NCBI RefSeq assembly: GCF_900109605.1
Contig: NZ_FOAM01000004.1
Span: 124,001 to 188,000, forward strand
DNA from: Xaviernesmea oryzae
GTDB lineage: Bacteria; Pseudomonadota; Alphaproteobacteria; Rhizobiales; Rhizobiaceae
Direction of reading: 5' to 3'
Length of the DNA: 64,000 nucleotides
Shown: piece after piece, positions 38,676 to 48,504 of the stretch
Position numbering within the stretch: position 1 is the first letter of the stretch
Layout: each line of letters begins with the position of its first letter
The notes under the pieces: generated by a model
What the model saw: the letters and a program-made list of their open reading frames with translations, nothing else
What the model was told of the DNA's origin: nothing
Databases searched by the model: none
Made by a program: the position numbers and the translations under genes

Positions 38676-39797
38676 TTAGACCCGCATCGGCATCAGCACA
38701 TACAGCGCTTCCTCGCCCGCCAGATCGCGCACCAGCGTCGGCGAACCGGGATCTGCCAGCATGAACACGGCCTCGCCGCCAGAAAGCTGCGAGGTGATGT
38801 CAAGAAGATACTTGGCATTAAAGCCGATTTCGAGCGGATCGCTCTCATAGCCGACCGGCAGCTCTTCCGTGGCGCTGCCCGAATCCGGATTGTTGACGGT
38901 CAGCGTCAGGCTTCCATCGTTCAGGGCGAGCTTCACCGCGCGGCCCCGTTCGGAGGAAATGGTCGAGACGCGGTCCACGGCCTGGGCGAAGGTCTGGCAA
39001 TCGACGCGCAGTTCCTTGTCGTTATTGGCGGGGATGACGCGCTGATAATCGGGAAAGGTGCCGTCGATCAGCTTCGAGGTCATGACGATCGAGCCGATGG
39101 TGAAGCGGATCTTGGCGTCGGAGACCTCGATGGTAACGGTCGCATCCGGCTGGTCGACCAGCTTCTGCAGCTCACCCACGGTCTTGCGCGGAATGATGAT
39201 GCCCGGCATTCCCTCCGAGCCAGACGGCGCTTCCAGGTCGGCGCGCGCCAGGCGGTGGCCATCCGTGGCGACGGCACGGATCTTCAGATCGCCCTTGCTT
39301 TCGACCGTGTGGATGTAGATGCCATTGAGGTAATAGCGGGTTTCCTCGGTCGAGATCGCAAACTGCGTGCGGTCGATCAGCATCTTCAGGTCAGATGCCT
39401 TCATCTTGAAGCTGTGGGTGAAGGTACCGGCGGTGAGATCAGGAAAATCGGCCTCCGGCAGGCATTGCAGCGAGAATTTCGAGCGGCCGGAGGCGACCGT
39501 CATCGCCGTGCCCTCGGCATTGGTGGCGAGGCGCACTTCGGAGCCATCCGGCAGCTTGCGCACGATATCATAAAGAAGATGGGCCGGAACGGTGGTGGCG
39601 CCGGGCTGCTCGACGGTGACGGGCGTGCCCTCGGTGATCTCCAGATCCAGGTCGGTGGCCTTCATTTCCAGGCTGTCGCCGGCAGCCGCGCGCAGGAGTA
39701 CATTCGACAGGATCGGGATCGTGTTGCGCCGCTCGACCACACGGTGAACATGGTTCAGCGACTTCAGGAGATTGGACCGCTCGAGAGTAATGCGCAT
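38676..39797 (-). CDS. dnaN: DNA polymerase III sliding clamp (beta subunit)
   Basis: Ring-forming clamp that tethers the replicase to DNA. The 373-aa protein starts MRITLERSNLLKSLNHV and has three repeats of the clamp fold, ending in YVLMPMRV, the classic C-terminus that lines the partner-binding pocket. The frame runs open far upstream to 40613, but the start at 39797 agrees with the family. Neither dnaA nor recF is adjacent, the usual situation in rhizobia. It is divergent from rsmI with about 220 bases between. Confidence 0.97.
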   Translation of the reverse strand: MRITLERSNLLKSLNHVHRVVERRNTIPILSNVLLRAAAGDSLEMKATDLDLEITEGTPVTVEQPGATTVPAHLLYDIVRKLPDGSEVRLATNAEGTAMTVASGRSKFSLQCLPEADFPDLTAGTFTHSFKMKASDLKMLIDRTQFAISTEETRYYLNGIYIHTVESKGDLKIRAVATDGHRLARADLEAPSGSEGMPGIIIPRKTVGELQKLVDQPDATVTIEVSDAKIRFTIGSIVMTSKLIDGTFPDYQRVIPANNDKELRVDCQTFAQAVDRVSTISSERGRAVKLALNDGSLTLTVNNPDSGSATEELPVGYESDPLEIGFNAKYLLDITSQLSGGEAVFMLADPGSPTLVRDLAGEEALYVLMPMRV

Positions 39798-40019
39798 GGA
39801 GGCAACCGCTTTCAGACTGAACCGGCGATCCGGCTCTAAAACTCGTGACAGACCCCTATTGCCCTCCTTCACATTGGAGAGCGGGGTAGGAACTGGACGC
39901 GCAAAATGGCAGAAGAACGCAGCCAAACGCAAGGCCCGTTCGACAGGACAGGCAGACGCTTCCCGTCCTATGTTCTGAAGAGATAGGGCAGGCCTTGAGC
40001 ATGAGAACAGGACGGCACC

Positions 40020-40955
40020 ATGGATGACGAGACGAACGGCCCGGACGACGAGGCGCTGGACTCCGCGCCGGACGAAAAGCGCGGCTTCCGCATCGGCCAG
40101 GCCAGCCTTCCCGCCCGCCCCCTGGAGGCGGGCCTTTATCTCGTCGCCACGCCGATCGGCAATCTCGGCGACATCACCCTGCGCGCGCTCGAAACCCTTG
40201 CCGGGGCGGACGTCCTGGCCTGCGAAGACACGCGTGTCACCCGTGTGCTGCTCGACCGCTACGGCATACGCAACAGGCCCTTCAGCTATCATGAACACAA
40301 TGCGACCGAGGCCGGCGAAAAGCTGCTGACGGCGCTTGCCGACGGCCGTTCGGTTGCTTTGGTTTCGGACGCAGGCACGCCGCTGGTCTCCGATCCCGGC
40401 TACCGCCTGGCGCAATCGGCCATTGAGGCAGGCCACCGCGTCATTCCCGTGCCTGGCGCCTCGGCGCCGCTCGCGGGCCTTCTTGGCTCCGGCTTGCCGA
40501 ACGACGCCTTTCTCTTTGCCGGATTCCTGCCGACCAAGGACAAGGCGCGGCGGGACCGGCTGGCCGAACTGAAATCGACGCCCGCCACGCTGATCCTGTT
40601 TGAATCGCCGCACCGCATCGGCGCAACGCTCATGGCGGCGTCGCAGGTGCTGGGAGCCGAGCGGCCTGCCGCCGTTTGCCGCGAACTGACGAAGACCTTC
40701 GAGGAATTCCGGCGCGGCACGCTCGCCGAGCTTGCCTCCGCCTATGAGGACGCCAGCGTCAAGGGAGAGATCGTTCTGGTCATCGGCCCGCCGCTGCCGG
40801 AGGCCGCGCCGGATGAAGACACGGTCGACCGCCTACTCCTGGAACTTGCCGCCACCCTGCCAACGGGAAAGGCAGCCACGGAGGCGGCCCAGCGCCTGGG
40901 GCTCAACCGGCGAGACCTCTACGACCGGCTTCTGAAGCTGCGGCAGGGCGCATGA
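40020..40955 (+). CDS. rsmI: 16S rRNA (cytidine-1402 2'-O)-methyltransferase
   Basis: Methylates the ribose of C1402 in the 16S rRNA decoding centre. The 311-aa protein has the tetrapyrrole-methylase-like fold: LYLVATPIGNLGDITLRALE, CEDTRVTRVLLDRYGI, LVSDAGTPLVSDPGYRL, and the C-terminal LGLNRRDLYDRLLKL helix. An acidic 30-residue N-terminal leader precedes the fold. AGGACGG lies before the ATG. Its stop overlaps the yraN start by four bases (ATGA). Confidence 0.95.
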   Translation: MDDETNGPDDEALDSAPDEKRGFRIGQASLPARPLEAGLYLVATPIGNLGDITLRALETLAGADVLACEDTRVTRVLLDRYGIRNRPFSYHEHNATEAGEKLLTALADGRSVALVSDAGTPLVSDPGYRLAQSAIEAGHRVIPVPGASAPLAGLLGSGLPNDAFLFAGFLPTKDKARRDRLAELKSTPATLILFESPHRIGATLMAASQVLGAERPAAVCRELTKTFEEFRRGTLAELASAYEDASVKGEIVLVIGPPLPEAAPDEDTVDRLLLELAATLPTGKAATEAAQRLGLNRRDLYDRLLKLRQGA

Positions 40956-41332
40956 ACGCTGCCCGCCATATCGACCGGCCGAACCCGAAGCGCCATAAGG
41001 CGCGGCGGCGCGGTGCGCTGGCCGAATATCGCGCGGCACTTGCCTTGATCGTTAAGGGCTACAGGATCCTCGGCTTCCGCGAGCGGACACCGCTTGGCGA
41101 AATCGACATCATCGCCCGTAAAGGCGATCTGATCGCCTGCGTGGAGGTGAAAGCTCGGCGCTCGTTGGAGATGGCCGTCTTTGCGGTCACGCCCTCTTCC
41201 CAGCACCGCATTCGCGGCGCGGCCGGCCTTTGGCTGTCGCGCCGGGCGGATGCCCACAAACTTTCGGTGCGTTTCGACATCGTCGCCGTCACGCCCTGGC
41301 GCTGGCCGGTGCATCTGCCCGGTGCCTTCTGA
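40952..41332 (+). CDS. yraN: YraN family (UPF0102) nuclease-like protein
   Basis: Small protein of 126 aa with the PD-(D/E)XK nuclease-like fold: RGALAEYRAALALIVKGYRI, then GEIDIIARKGDLIACVEVKAR with the Asp-Glu-Lys trio typical of the fold. It is coupled to rsmI by an ATGA overlap, a common pairing across proteobacteria. Suggested roles in Holliday-junction or RNA processing are not proved. In many rhizobia gshB follows; here a divergent small gene does. Confidence 0.9.
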   Translation: MNAARHIDRPNPKRHKARRRGALAEYRAALALIVKGYRILGFRERTPLGEIDIIARKGDLIACVEVKARRSLEMAVFAVTPSSQHRIRGAAGLWLSRRADAHKLSVRFDIVAVTPWRWPVHLPGAF

Positions 41333-41416
41333 CACCGGCCGGCATTGGCGGCACGAAAGGAAACCGGGCCACACCCTCGGCCCAAGGCCGAGATGGGAAT
41401 TCCATGTCTTCCGCTC

Positions 41417-41680
41417 TTAATGGCGCGGCCGCACACTTAGCTGGTTGTCGACCAGATGCACGCCGATGACGGAGGCAGCGCACTCTTCCAGACAGCCGAC
41501 CTCATTGTCGGAGCCGACCGCGCCGATCAGCACGATCGTGCGGCCGAGCGCCATCACCTGCACATCGGATGTATCGATCATCGAGACGTAACGCAGATAG
41601 CGCATGACCTTGCCGGCCAGGTCGTCGTCGGTCAGGTGCGCCTCATCGTCGGCTCGGCAGTAGAGTTGCTCACGCATCAT
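41417..41680 (-). CDS. BON-domain-like small protein (87 aa)
   Basis: Small cytoplasmic protein without a signal peptide. The segment from about residue 17 to the end reads as one BON-like alpha-beta domain (DDLAGKVMRYLRYVSMID, then VQVMALGRTIVLIGAVGSD), normally a lipid- or ligand-binding module. Without a signal peptide a periplasmic role is doubtful. ATGs at 41680 and 41677 are both possible, preceded by GAAAGGGG. Family assignment is moderate. Confidence 0.65.
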   Translation of the reverse strand: MMREQLYCRADDEAHLTDDDLAGKVMRYLRYVSMIDTSDVQVMALGRTIVLIGAVGSDNEVGCLEECAASVIGVHLVDNQLSVRPRH

Positions 41681-41994
41681 CTGGCCCCTTTCTAATCGGC
41701 GGGGCAACGCCGGGTTTTCCTGATTGTTCCGAAAGCTTTTGATGCAATTCGAATAGGCGAACAGCTTAAATGCGGCGCCGCGAAGGCGTGAGGGTGCAGT
41801 CAGGCCTGTGGCGATAGATTCGACAGCACGGATATGGCCGATGACGATCGCTTCCGGCGATTAAGCGACGCAGCTTGCCATGTGGAAAGCGAAGGCTGGA
41901 TCGTATTAGAAGGTGGCGCCCTACGAGACAGGTGACGTCAGGGCTTCCAAGGCGTTGCGTAAAGCCGGGAGGACGGGTCTGGGAGAGGCAAATG
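41681..41994. other. Intergenic region with no supported gene
   Basis: 314 bases between two minus-strand small genes. Nothing beyond background is seen: no hairpin with a T-run, no ribosome-site-supported frame. Confidence 0.4.
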
Positions 41995-42255
41995 TCAGGC
42001 CTGGTCCTGTCGCACATAGATCAGCGCTTCATGGGCGGCGGCAATGAAATCGTGCCGGGCGTAGTCGGGCGCCTGTTCACCGAGCAGCACGTAATGGCAC
42101 GTCTTCAAAGCGGTCTCATAGGCCGGGCCCTTGTTTTCCTGTGGCCAGCGTTTGAGAAGGATTCGCGTTGCTTCCTGTGTATCGCAAACGGCTTCAAAGG
42201 CACCCACACCATTCAGCTCGATGATGACAGGTCTTCGCCAGCATTTCTCCGCCAT
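41995..42255 (-). CDS. DUF982 domain protein (86 aa)
   Basis: Small soluble protein typical of rhizobial genomes, which often carry many DUF982 paralogues of unknown function. The family features are WRRPVIIEL at the N-terminus, then a helix with CDTQEATRILLKRWP and a C-terminal HDFIAAAHEALIYV. GGAGGAAG precedes the ATG at 42255, which excludes the in-frame start at 42321. A perfect AGAGTT-GATA-AACTCT repeat lies about 50 bases upstream and could be an operator. Confidence 0.85.
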   Translation of the reverse strand: MAEKCWRRPVIIELNGVGAFEAVCDTQEATRILLKRWPQENKGPAYETALKTCHYVLLGEQAPDYARHDFIAAAHEALIYVRQDQA

Positions 42256-42751
42256 GGCAAGCTTCCTCCTTTTGTCTTTTGTTGGCTGCGCAGGAGCAGC
42301 TAAGAGTTGATAAACTCTCAAATAACACGTTTTAGTTTAAGAAGCCGGATGATGATCATAGGGCTGACTTGCTTGCGTGAGCCTGACGCAATGTGAGTTT
42401 TCAGTTACCAAGCCACCACGGGACTCTGCAGCATCGAACCCATCGCCGAATCCAGCCACCCAGGCCCTAAGGCTTTCGATCCTCATGCTAATTTTCTTCA
42501 TGCCTTAGAAGCGATTTGAAGGATGAGACAGGCGATCATGTGTCGGCTTGCGCTGGATGTGCGACCTAGCGCATACCCTCATGACAATTCCTTCAGCGTC
42601 CATTTCAGTCCGCTGAAACCCTATGCCGGCTTGGCAGCGACCTGTTTCGGCGTTTCAAGAGGGCGGAGACGTCCCAGCTTAGAGCGCTTGTGATGTTTCA
42701 TCCGCATGCCGCAGTCTGTTTTCGCAAAAGGGCGCTTGCCGAAAGATCCGC
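42256..42751. other. Intergenic region between divergent genes
   Basis: About 500 bases between the DUF982 gene and the AEC carrier, holding both promoters. A 6-bp inverted repeat (42303-42318) sits upstream of DUF982. The stretch 42318-42540 is relatively AT-rich. I see no coding region or RNA that I can support. Confidence 0.4.
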
Positions 42752-43699
42752 ATGTCGCAAGTCTTCCTCAACGTCGTTCCGATCTTTTTGCTGATCCTGG
42801 CAGGCTATGCCCTCATCCGGTTGCGCTATCTCAAACCCGCTGTCGGAGAAGCGCTGGGCGATTTCGTCTTTCGCGTCGCCGTGCCGCTGCTGCTGTTTCG
42901 CACCATTGCCGAAGCCGATTTTGCCGCGGGCGGTTCGCCTTGGCCACTGTGGTTGGCCTATTTTGGCGGTGTGGCACTGGCATGGAGCCTGGGCCACGTG
43001 ATCGCGACGCGTCTTTTCGGGCGAGATCAGCGCGTGGGCGTGCTGGGCGGCGTGTCCTCCGGCTTTGCCAATACGGTGTTCATCGGCCTGCCGCTGGTCT
43101 CCCGCGTGGTTGGGGCAGATGGGCTGGTCGCGCTGTCCATCCTTCTGGCCGTGCATCTGCCGATCATGATGATCACCGGCACGGTGCTGATGGAGCGCGC
43201 CGAACGGCAGGTGAGCGGGCGCCCGCCGCAATCGCCGCTGACGCTTGCGCGCGGCATCGTCCTCAACCTGGTCCGCAACCCCCTGGTCGTCGGCCTCGCA
43301 TGCGGGGCGTTGTTTCACCTTTTCGGCGTTGGCCTTTCAGGCCCGGTCAAGGTCGCACTCGACCAGTTGATCGCCATGGCGGCGCCGGCGGCCCTGGTCT
43401 CGATCGGCATGGCGCTCGACCGTTACGGCTTGAAGGGGAATCTAGGGCTTGCGACCGTTACCAGCCTGTTAAAGCTCGTGGTGATGCCCGCTGCCGTTTT
43501 CGCCTTTGCCACGCTTCTGGGCCTGCCGGCTGATTGGCGGGCAGCGCTGGTGCTGACCGCCGCCGTGCCGACAGGCGTCAATGCCTGGCTGATCGCCAAT
43601 CACTTCAATGTCGGCCACGCGCTGGCCTCTTCGACGATCACGCTGACGACGGCGCTCGGGGTTTTGACCGTGTCCGCCTGGGCCTATCTGCTCCTGTGA
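42752..43699 (+). CDS. AEC (auxin efflux carrier) family transporter
   Basis: Inner-membrane carrier of 315 aa with about ten hydrophobic segments in the AEC arrangement: VFLNVVPIFLLILAGYALIR, then GFANTVFIGLPLV and the second-half LTAAVPTGVNAWLIA. Bacterial AEC proteins move dicarboxylates such as malate or malonate; the substrate here is unknown. Start at 42752 (MSQVFLN) with GAAAGAT before it. No metabolic operon is adjacent. Confidence 0.88.
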   Translation: MSQVFLNVVPIFLLILAGYALIRLRYLKPAVGEALGDFVFRVAVPLLLFRTIAEADFAAGGSPWPLWLAYFGGVALAWSLGHVIATRLFGRDQRVGVLGGVSSGFANTVFIGLPLVSRVVGADGLVALSILLAVHLPIMMITGTVLMERAERQVSGRPPQSPLTLARGIVLNLVRNPLVVGLACGALFHLFGVGLSGPVKVALDQLIAMAAPAALVSIGMALDRYGLKGNLGLATVTSLLKLVVMPAAVFAFATLLGLPADWRAALVLTAAVPTGVNAWLIANHFNVGHALASSTITLTTALGVLTVSAWAYLLL

Positions 43700-43995
43700 T
43701 TCGCCCATGACGACGGGGCGCCGCTGCCTGCCGATGCGGCAGCCCAGCCGCGTTCAGCGGGACACTTCGTGACATAATCGTGGAGGCGGCTAAGCTTTCA
43801 GAACGCTCGACCGAAAAGCGCAAACCGGTTTCGACACGCTTCTCCCGAGCAGATGTATCCATCCAGCCCGTTCAAGCGCGGACGCGTCACCTTTGGCAAC
43901 GAACAAAAGGCAGCATGGACGCATCCAGCCGCCTTCGCTCGTCATCGCTGCTGCAGCCCAACCCGGCGCCTCTGCCTGGCCTGAGATGCGGTCCG

Positions 43996-44559
43996 TTACT
44001 GGCTTGGCGCGTCGGCGCCCGGCAGTGGCACCGGCTGGTCGGCCTGCTGGCGCAGCCAGGCGAGCAGGCTCGCGCGTTCCTCCGGCTTCTTCAGCCCGGC
44101 AAAGCCCATGGCCGTTCCCGGCACATGCTTCTTCGGGGCCTCGACGAAGTAGCTCAGATGATCGAAGCTCCAGGTCTTGTTGGCCTCGGCGAAGGTCTTC
44201 ATGCCAGCCGAATAGCTGAAGCCCTCATGCGAGGCGATGGGCCGCTCGACCACGCCCCAGAGATTCGGGCCGACCTTGTTGGGTCCGCCCTTTTCCACGG
44301 TATGACAGGCCGCGCATTTCTTGAAGATCGTCTCGCCGGCCGAGGCATCCGCCTTGGCGAGCAACGGCTTGATATCAACCTCCTTCTCCTCAGCCCCTGC
44401 GCTCTCTCCCGCAGCGGCCGGCTCGTCGGCGGCGATCGCAAAGCCGGGCTTTTCCGGCGCTTCCGAATGAAACAGACCTTCGGACGCGATCGAGATCGAC
44501 ATCAGCATGAAGACCACGCCCAAAAACGCGCCGATCGCCATATTCACATAGGCATTCAT
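43996..44559 (-). CDS. cycM: Membrane-anchored cytochrome c (CycM-like)
   Basis: Class I cytochrome c of 187 aa, attached by an uncleaved N-terminal helix (about residues 7-27). After an Ala/Glu-rich linker comes the haem site CAACH and the axial-methionine region [10 protein letters not shown]. Rhizobial CycM carries electrons between the bc1 complex and the aa3 oxidase. ATG at 44559 has GGGGAG nine bases upstream. It is divergent from kdsB, an arrangement I recall from other rhizobia. Confidence 0.9.
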   Translation of the reverse strand: MNAYVNMAIGAFLGVVFMLMSISIASEGLFHSEAPEKPGFAIAADEPAAAGESAGAEEKEVDIKPLLAKADASAGETIFKKCAACHTVEKGGPNKVGPNLWGVVERPIASHEGFSYSAGMKTFAEANKTWSFDHLSYFVEAPKKHVPGTAMGFAGLKKPEERASLLAWLRQQADQPVPLPGADAPSQ

Positions 44560-44712
44560 TCGATCATGCTCCCCCTCATGTCGACAGATGGTATAGGCGA
44601 CCATCTTGAAATCACCTGAAACCTATGGCTTTTGCCTGCCCGAAGCAACCGGGAACTCCCAGCGCGACAAAGCTGCACAGGCACTTTTTGCGCGCCTTTT
44701 GAAGGTCTTCGC

Positions 44713-45483
44713 ATGATAGACGGCAGTGCGCCCCTCGTTCCGCTCCCCAAGGCCCTCCTGCTCATCCCTGCGCGCATGGCGTCCACGCGCCTTCCCGGCA
44801 AGCCGCTGGCGGATCTGTGCGGCGTGCCGATGATCGTCCAGGTGGCGCGGCGCGCGGCCGAAGCCGATGTCGGCCCTGTGCTTGTCGCGGTCGACCATCC
44901 CGAAACCTTTGCCGCCGTGAAGGCTGCCGGCTTCAACGTGGTGATGACGCGGGTAGAGCATCCCTCGGGCTCCGACCGGATCTTCGAGGCGCTGCAGGGA
45001 TTCGACCCAGCCGGCGAAGCGGACGTGATCGTCAATGTCCAGGGCGACCTGCCGACGATCGAGCCCGAAACCATCCGCGCCAGCCTGCGCCCGCTTGCCG
45101 ATCCGGCAGTCGACATCGCCACGCTGGCGGTAGAAATCACCGACGAAGCGGAGAAGGCCAATCCGAACGTGGTCAAGGTTATCGGTTCGCCGATTTCGGA
45201 GAGCCGGCTGCGTGCACTCTACTTTACGCGCGCGACCGCGCCTTATGGGCCTGGGCCGCTTTATCACCATATCGGTCTTTACGCCTATCGCCGTGCGGCG
45301 CTGACACGATTCGTTACGCTGCCGCCCTCCCCGCTGGAAGAGCGCGAAAAGCTGGAACAGCTGCGCGCGCTGGAGGCGGGCATGCGCATCGATGCCGAAA
45401 TCGTCACCTCCGTGCCGCTTGGAGTGGATACGCCAAACGATCTGGAGCATGCCCGCCGCATTCTCGCCGCGCGCGGCGCCTGA
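44713..45483 (+). CDS. kdsB: CMP-KDO synthetase (3-deoxy-manno-octulosonate cytidylyltransferase)
   Basis: Activates KDO with CTP for the inner core of lipopolysaccharide. The 256-aa protein shows the nucleotide-binding [50 protein letters not shown] and [12 protein letters not shown] at 44713 chosen: the frame is open from 44632 but the family begins a few residues before the LLIPAR strand. It lies 22 bases before pheA on the same strand, so the two are probably cotranscribed. Confidence 0.95.
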   Translation: MIDGSAPLVPLPKALLLIPARMASTRLPGKPLADLCGVPMIVQVARRAAEADVGPVLVAVDHPETFAAVKAAGFNVVMTRVEHPSGSDRIFEALQGFDPAGEADVIVNVQGDLPTIEPETIRASLRPLADPAVDIATLAVEITDEAEKANPNVVKVIGSPISESRLRALYFTRATAPYGPGPLYHHIGLYAYRRAALTRFVTLPPSPLEEREKLEQLRALEAGMRIDAEIVTSVPLGVDTPNDLEHARRILAARGA

Positions 45484-45505
45484 CCTTTCAGAGAGCATCC
45501 TGTCC

Positions 45506-46351
45506 ATGAGCAAGACCAACCGCATCAGCTTCCAGGGCGATTTCGGCGCCAATTCCGATATGGCCTGCCGCGATGTGTTTCCCAGCATGGAGCCTCTGCC
45601 CTGCCCGACCTTCGAGGACGCCTTCGTCGCGCTTGAGAGCGGCGAGGCCGATCTCGCCATGATCCCGATCGAAAACACGCTGGCCGGCCGGGTGGCCGAC
45701 ATCCACCACCTGCTGCCGCAATCCCGGCTGCATATAACAGGCGAATATTTCATGCCCATCCGCTTCCAGCTGATGGTGCTGCCGGGTGTGACGCGCGAGG
45801 AAGTGCGCACCGTCCACAGCCATATCCATGCGCTTGGCCAATGCCGCAACATCGTGCGCGCCAATGGCTGGAAGGCCGTGGTGGCGGGCGATACGGCCGG
45901 CGCGGCCAAGCTGGTGTCCGAAAAGGGCGATCGATCCATGGCGGCACTTGCGCCAAGGCTGGCGGCCGAACTCTATGGCCTCGATATCATCGCCGAAAAT
46001 GTCGAGGATTCCGAAAGCAATGTGACGCGATTCGTCGTGCTGGCCCGCGAGCCCAAGGAACTGGCACGCGGCGAAGAGCCTGTCGTCACCACCTTCGTCT
46101 TCAATGTCCGCAATATTCCGGCCGCGCTCTATAAGGCGCTCGGCGGCTTTGCCACCAACGGCATCAACATGACGAAGCTGGAAAGCTACCAGATCGGCGG
46201 GCGTTTCATCGCAACCCAGTTCTATGCCGATATCGAGGGACATCCCGCCGATCCTGCCGTGGCGCGTGCGCTGGAGGAGCTGCGCTTCTTTTCCGAGAAG
46301 GTCCGCATTCTCGGCACCTATCCCGCGCATCCCATGCGTCTGCACCTGTAA
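45506..46351 (+). CDS. pheA: Prephenate dehydratase
   Basis: Converts prephenate to phenylpyruvate in phenylalanine synthesis. This is a 281-aa monofunctional form with no chorismate mutase domain. The catalytic part has ISFQGDFGANSDMAC and the TRF motif (SNVTRFVVLA). The C-terminal ACT domain contains the phenylalanine-binding ESYQIGGRF (ESRP-like), so feedback inhibition is likely. In the kdsB-pheA pair; ATG at 45506 has AGAGCATCC upstream. Confidence 0.95.
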   Translation: MSKTNRISFQGDFGANSDMACRDVFPSMEPLPCPTFEDAFVALESGEADLAMIPIENTLAGRVADIHHLLPQSRLHITGEYFMPIRFQLMVLPGVTREEVRTVHSHIHALGQCRNIVRANGWKAVVAGDTAGAAKLVSEKGDRSMAALAPRLAAELYGLDIIAENVEDSESNVTRFVVLAREPKELARGEEPVVTTFVFNVRNIPAALYKALGGFATNGINMTKLESYQIGGRFIATQFYADIEGHPADPAVARALEELRFFSEKVRILGTYPAHPMRLHL

Positions 46352-46738
46352 TATGAGCGTCGCACGACTTGGCGACTATCGAAGCGATGCCTAATTATCG
46401 TTAGCCGACAACTACGTAAGACGCTTTTTTAGAGTATTTTTCTCACATTGCCTGTCGGCGCTGTGTCCTTCCGGTCACGCCTATCGGCAACCTGCGCCAA
46501 ATGGTCCGGAATGCGGCAATCGTAAGCCGATCTTACTTTTTCTTGTGACCAAAACATGATTGTTTGATGGCCGACGACTCAAGCCGGCCTGAACCCGCCG
46601 GCGGTCATTGCGGCGCCGGCGTGGGAGCCATGCGACACGGTCTTCGCAGACGGTGTCCGTATGAGACGGCCATGACGACGGTGCCGGGCCTGACGGCTTC
46701 TTACCCAGCCGCCGGCATTTTCAGGAACGGAGTTTTCC
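46352..46738. other. Long leader or promoter region of the porin gene
   Basis: 387 bases between pheA and the porin. The first 200 bases have an AT-rich tract (ACGCTTTTTTAGAGTATTTT around 46420) suited to a promoter. The next 170 bases could be a long 5' untranslated leader, a common trait of strongly regulated porin mRNAs. No gene supported. Confidence 0.45.
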
Positions 46739-47812
46739 ATGACTGTTCGTGCTCTTCTTCTGGCCAGCGCTGCGGCCCTGTCGCTGATGCCCGCCGCCCA
46801 TGCGGCCGACGCCATCGTCGCCGCCGAACCCGAGCCGCTGGAATATGTGCGCGTCTGCGACGCCTATGGTAAGGGCTACTTCTACATTCCCGGCACCGAG
46901 ACCTGCCTGAAGATCGGTGGCTATGTGCGTATGGACTCCACCTTCGGCGAAGAGCCCTATGCCGGCGTGAATGACGGCTGGGTGGCCCTCAGTCGGGGGG
47001 AACTGGAATTCGATGCGCGCAATGACACCGAATTGGGCCTTCTGCGCTCCTATATCGAACTGCGCGGCGATGCCACGCGCAACGGCAGCTCGGAAGAACT
47101 CTACAGCGCCTATATCGAGATCGCGGGCTTTCGCGCCGGCTATACCGACTCCTTCTACGACACCTGGCTGAATTCGGCCGGCGCGGTCATCAATGACGAC
47201 GTCATCGACTATACCGGCGATCGCACGAACCAGCTCAGCTATGTCTATGGCGATGTGGAAAAGGGCTTCTCCGCCATGATCGGCATTGAAGACGGTGCCG
47301 GCAGCTACGCCTATGGCCCCGGCGCCAATCAGGTCGTTTCGCTGGCCGCACGTGACACGCCCTATTTCATCGGCGGCGCGAAGTACGAGGATAGCTGGGG
47401 CGGCCTGTTCGGCATCATCGGCTATGACACGCGCGCTGAAGCAATCGGCGCCAAGATCCGCGTCGAACTGGCTGCCACAGACAAGATCAAGCTCTTCGCC
47501 ATGGCCGGCTACCAGTCGGACTGGGACAACAGCGATGGCCCGCTGGGCACCCGCCGGCGCAATTACTACGGTCCGTGGAATGGCGACTGGGCGGCCTGGG
47601 GCGGCTTTACCGCCACGCTGACGGAAAAGACCTCGCTGAACGGTCAGGTCGCTTGGGAAGAAGATGGCACCATCGCCTCGGCTCTGAACGTCGAATACAA
47701 GCTGACCAACGAACTGCTGCTGCTGCCGGAACTCAACTACACCAAGTTCCACGGCCTGCGCGGCAATGGCGAAGCCTTTGGCGGCACGCTGCGCCTGCAG
47801 CGCGATTTCTGA
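46739..47812 (+). CDS. Outer-membrane porin, Rhizobiales RopA/Omp2 type
   Basis: General diffusion porin of 357 aa. A Sec signal peptide (about residues 1-22) ends in AHA. The mature start is typical of the Porin_2 family: EYVRVCDAYGKGYFYIPGTE with the paired Cys in TCLKIGGYVR. The C-terminus ends in an aromatic residue (LRLQRDF), the outer-membrane sorting signal. A GGAG ribosome site lies a few bases before the ATG. Beta-strand pairs fill the sequence. It is a single gene followed by a strong terminator. Confidence 0.95.
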   Translation: MTVRALLLASAAALSLMPAAHAADAIVAAEPEPLEYVRVCDAYGKGYFYIPGTETCLKIGGYVRMDSTFGEEPYAGVNDGWVALSRGELEFDARNDTELGLLRSYIELRGDATRNGSSEELYSAYIEIAGFRAGYTDSFYDTWLNSAGAVINDDVIDYTGDRTNQLSYVYGDVEKGFSAMIGIEDGAGSYAYGPGANQVVSLAARDTPYFIGGAKYEDSWGGLFGIIGYDTRAEAIGAKIRVELAATDKIKLFAMAGYQSDWDNSDGPLGTRRRNYYGPWNGDWAAWGGFTATLTEKTSLNGQVAWEEDGTIASALNVEYKLTNELLLLPELNYTKFHGLRGNGEAFGGTLRLQRDF

Positions 47813-47904
47813 GGTCCCGCTGCGCCGTTTCTTGGCTTCAGAACCGGTCCAGGGATCTGGTCGGTCACAGTGAGCCAAGGCGGCATTGCTCGCCCTGCAT
47901 CTCG

Positions 47905-47945
47905 AAGGCCCGTCGGCGCCCATGCGCCGGCGGGCCTTTCTCTTT
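47905..47945 (+). terminator. Rho-independent terminator of the porin gene
   Basis: A 15-bp stem (AAGGCCCGTCGGCGC / GCGCCGGCGGGCCTT with one G-T wobble) and a short CCAT loop is followed by TCTCTTT. It lies about 90 bases after the porin stop. Confidence 0.8.
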
Positions 47946-48504
47946 GGCGGAGGTGCCCAGCGGCCGAAAAGCGAGGCGCGCTTTCCCTCAGGATTGACCT
48001 GGTGCCTTTATGCGGATCATCGATCCGTTTCGAGGAGCGTGACATGGCAGACACTACCTCGATCCAGCGTAGATTCGAGAGTCTGCTAACGATCAGGACG
48101 ATCCCTGACCGAGGCCGGCTGCACCACGGGCTTTATGCTCAAGCAGCGCAAGAGACATCAGAGAATTCAATCATGTCATATGCTTATTATGACATTCCGT
48201 GCGCAGCGGATCTTATTCCCAGGGTTTGAAAAGTCGGCACGGAGCAGTCGGAGATTGATCGCTCTTAAGTCGATTTTTATCTTTCAAAGATTAGACTCTC
48301 CTACTTAAAACTGAATGCACATATGCCGCGGAGAAGCTTTTGCGGAAATGCGGCTCCTCCAGGGTTGGGCTGATGTGTCCAGGCAGATGCTGCCCCCTGC
48401 GGCGGCTTTGCGATGAGCACATATCCGGGGACAAGGGTGAAGGCGTGGCGGAGATCTGGATGATCGCTGCCCCCTTCGGCGGCGAAGGCGGGAGAGGCAT
48501 TGGC
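47946..48504. other. Region between porin terminator and chemoreceptor
   Basis: About 560 bases holding only the doubtful 61-aa frame. The part 48230-48320 is AT-rich and likely carries the chemoreceptor promoter. Nothing else is supported. Confidence 0.4.
48044..48229 (+). CDS. Possible small ORF (61 aa), doubtful
   Basis: The frame opens with ATG after GAGGAG at good spacing and runs 61 codons. The product is soluble (MADTTSIQRRFESLL at the start, YAYYDIPCAADLIPRV at the end). Codon use is poor in GC at third positions compared with neighbours, so either the gene is unusual or it is not real. Not recognised. Confidence 0.3.
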   Translation: MADTTSIQRRFESLLTIRTIPDRGRLHHGLYAQAAQETSENSIMSYAYYDIPCAADLIPRV

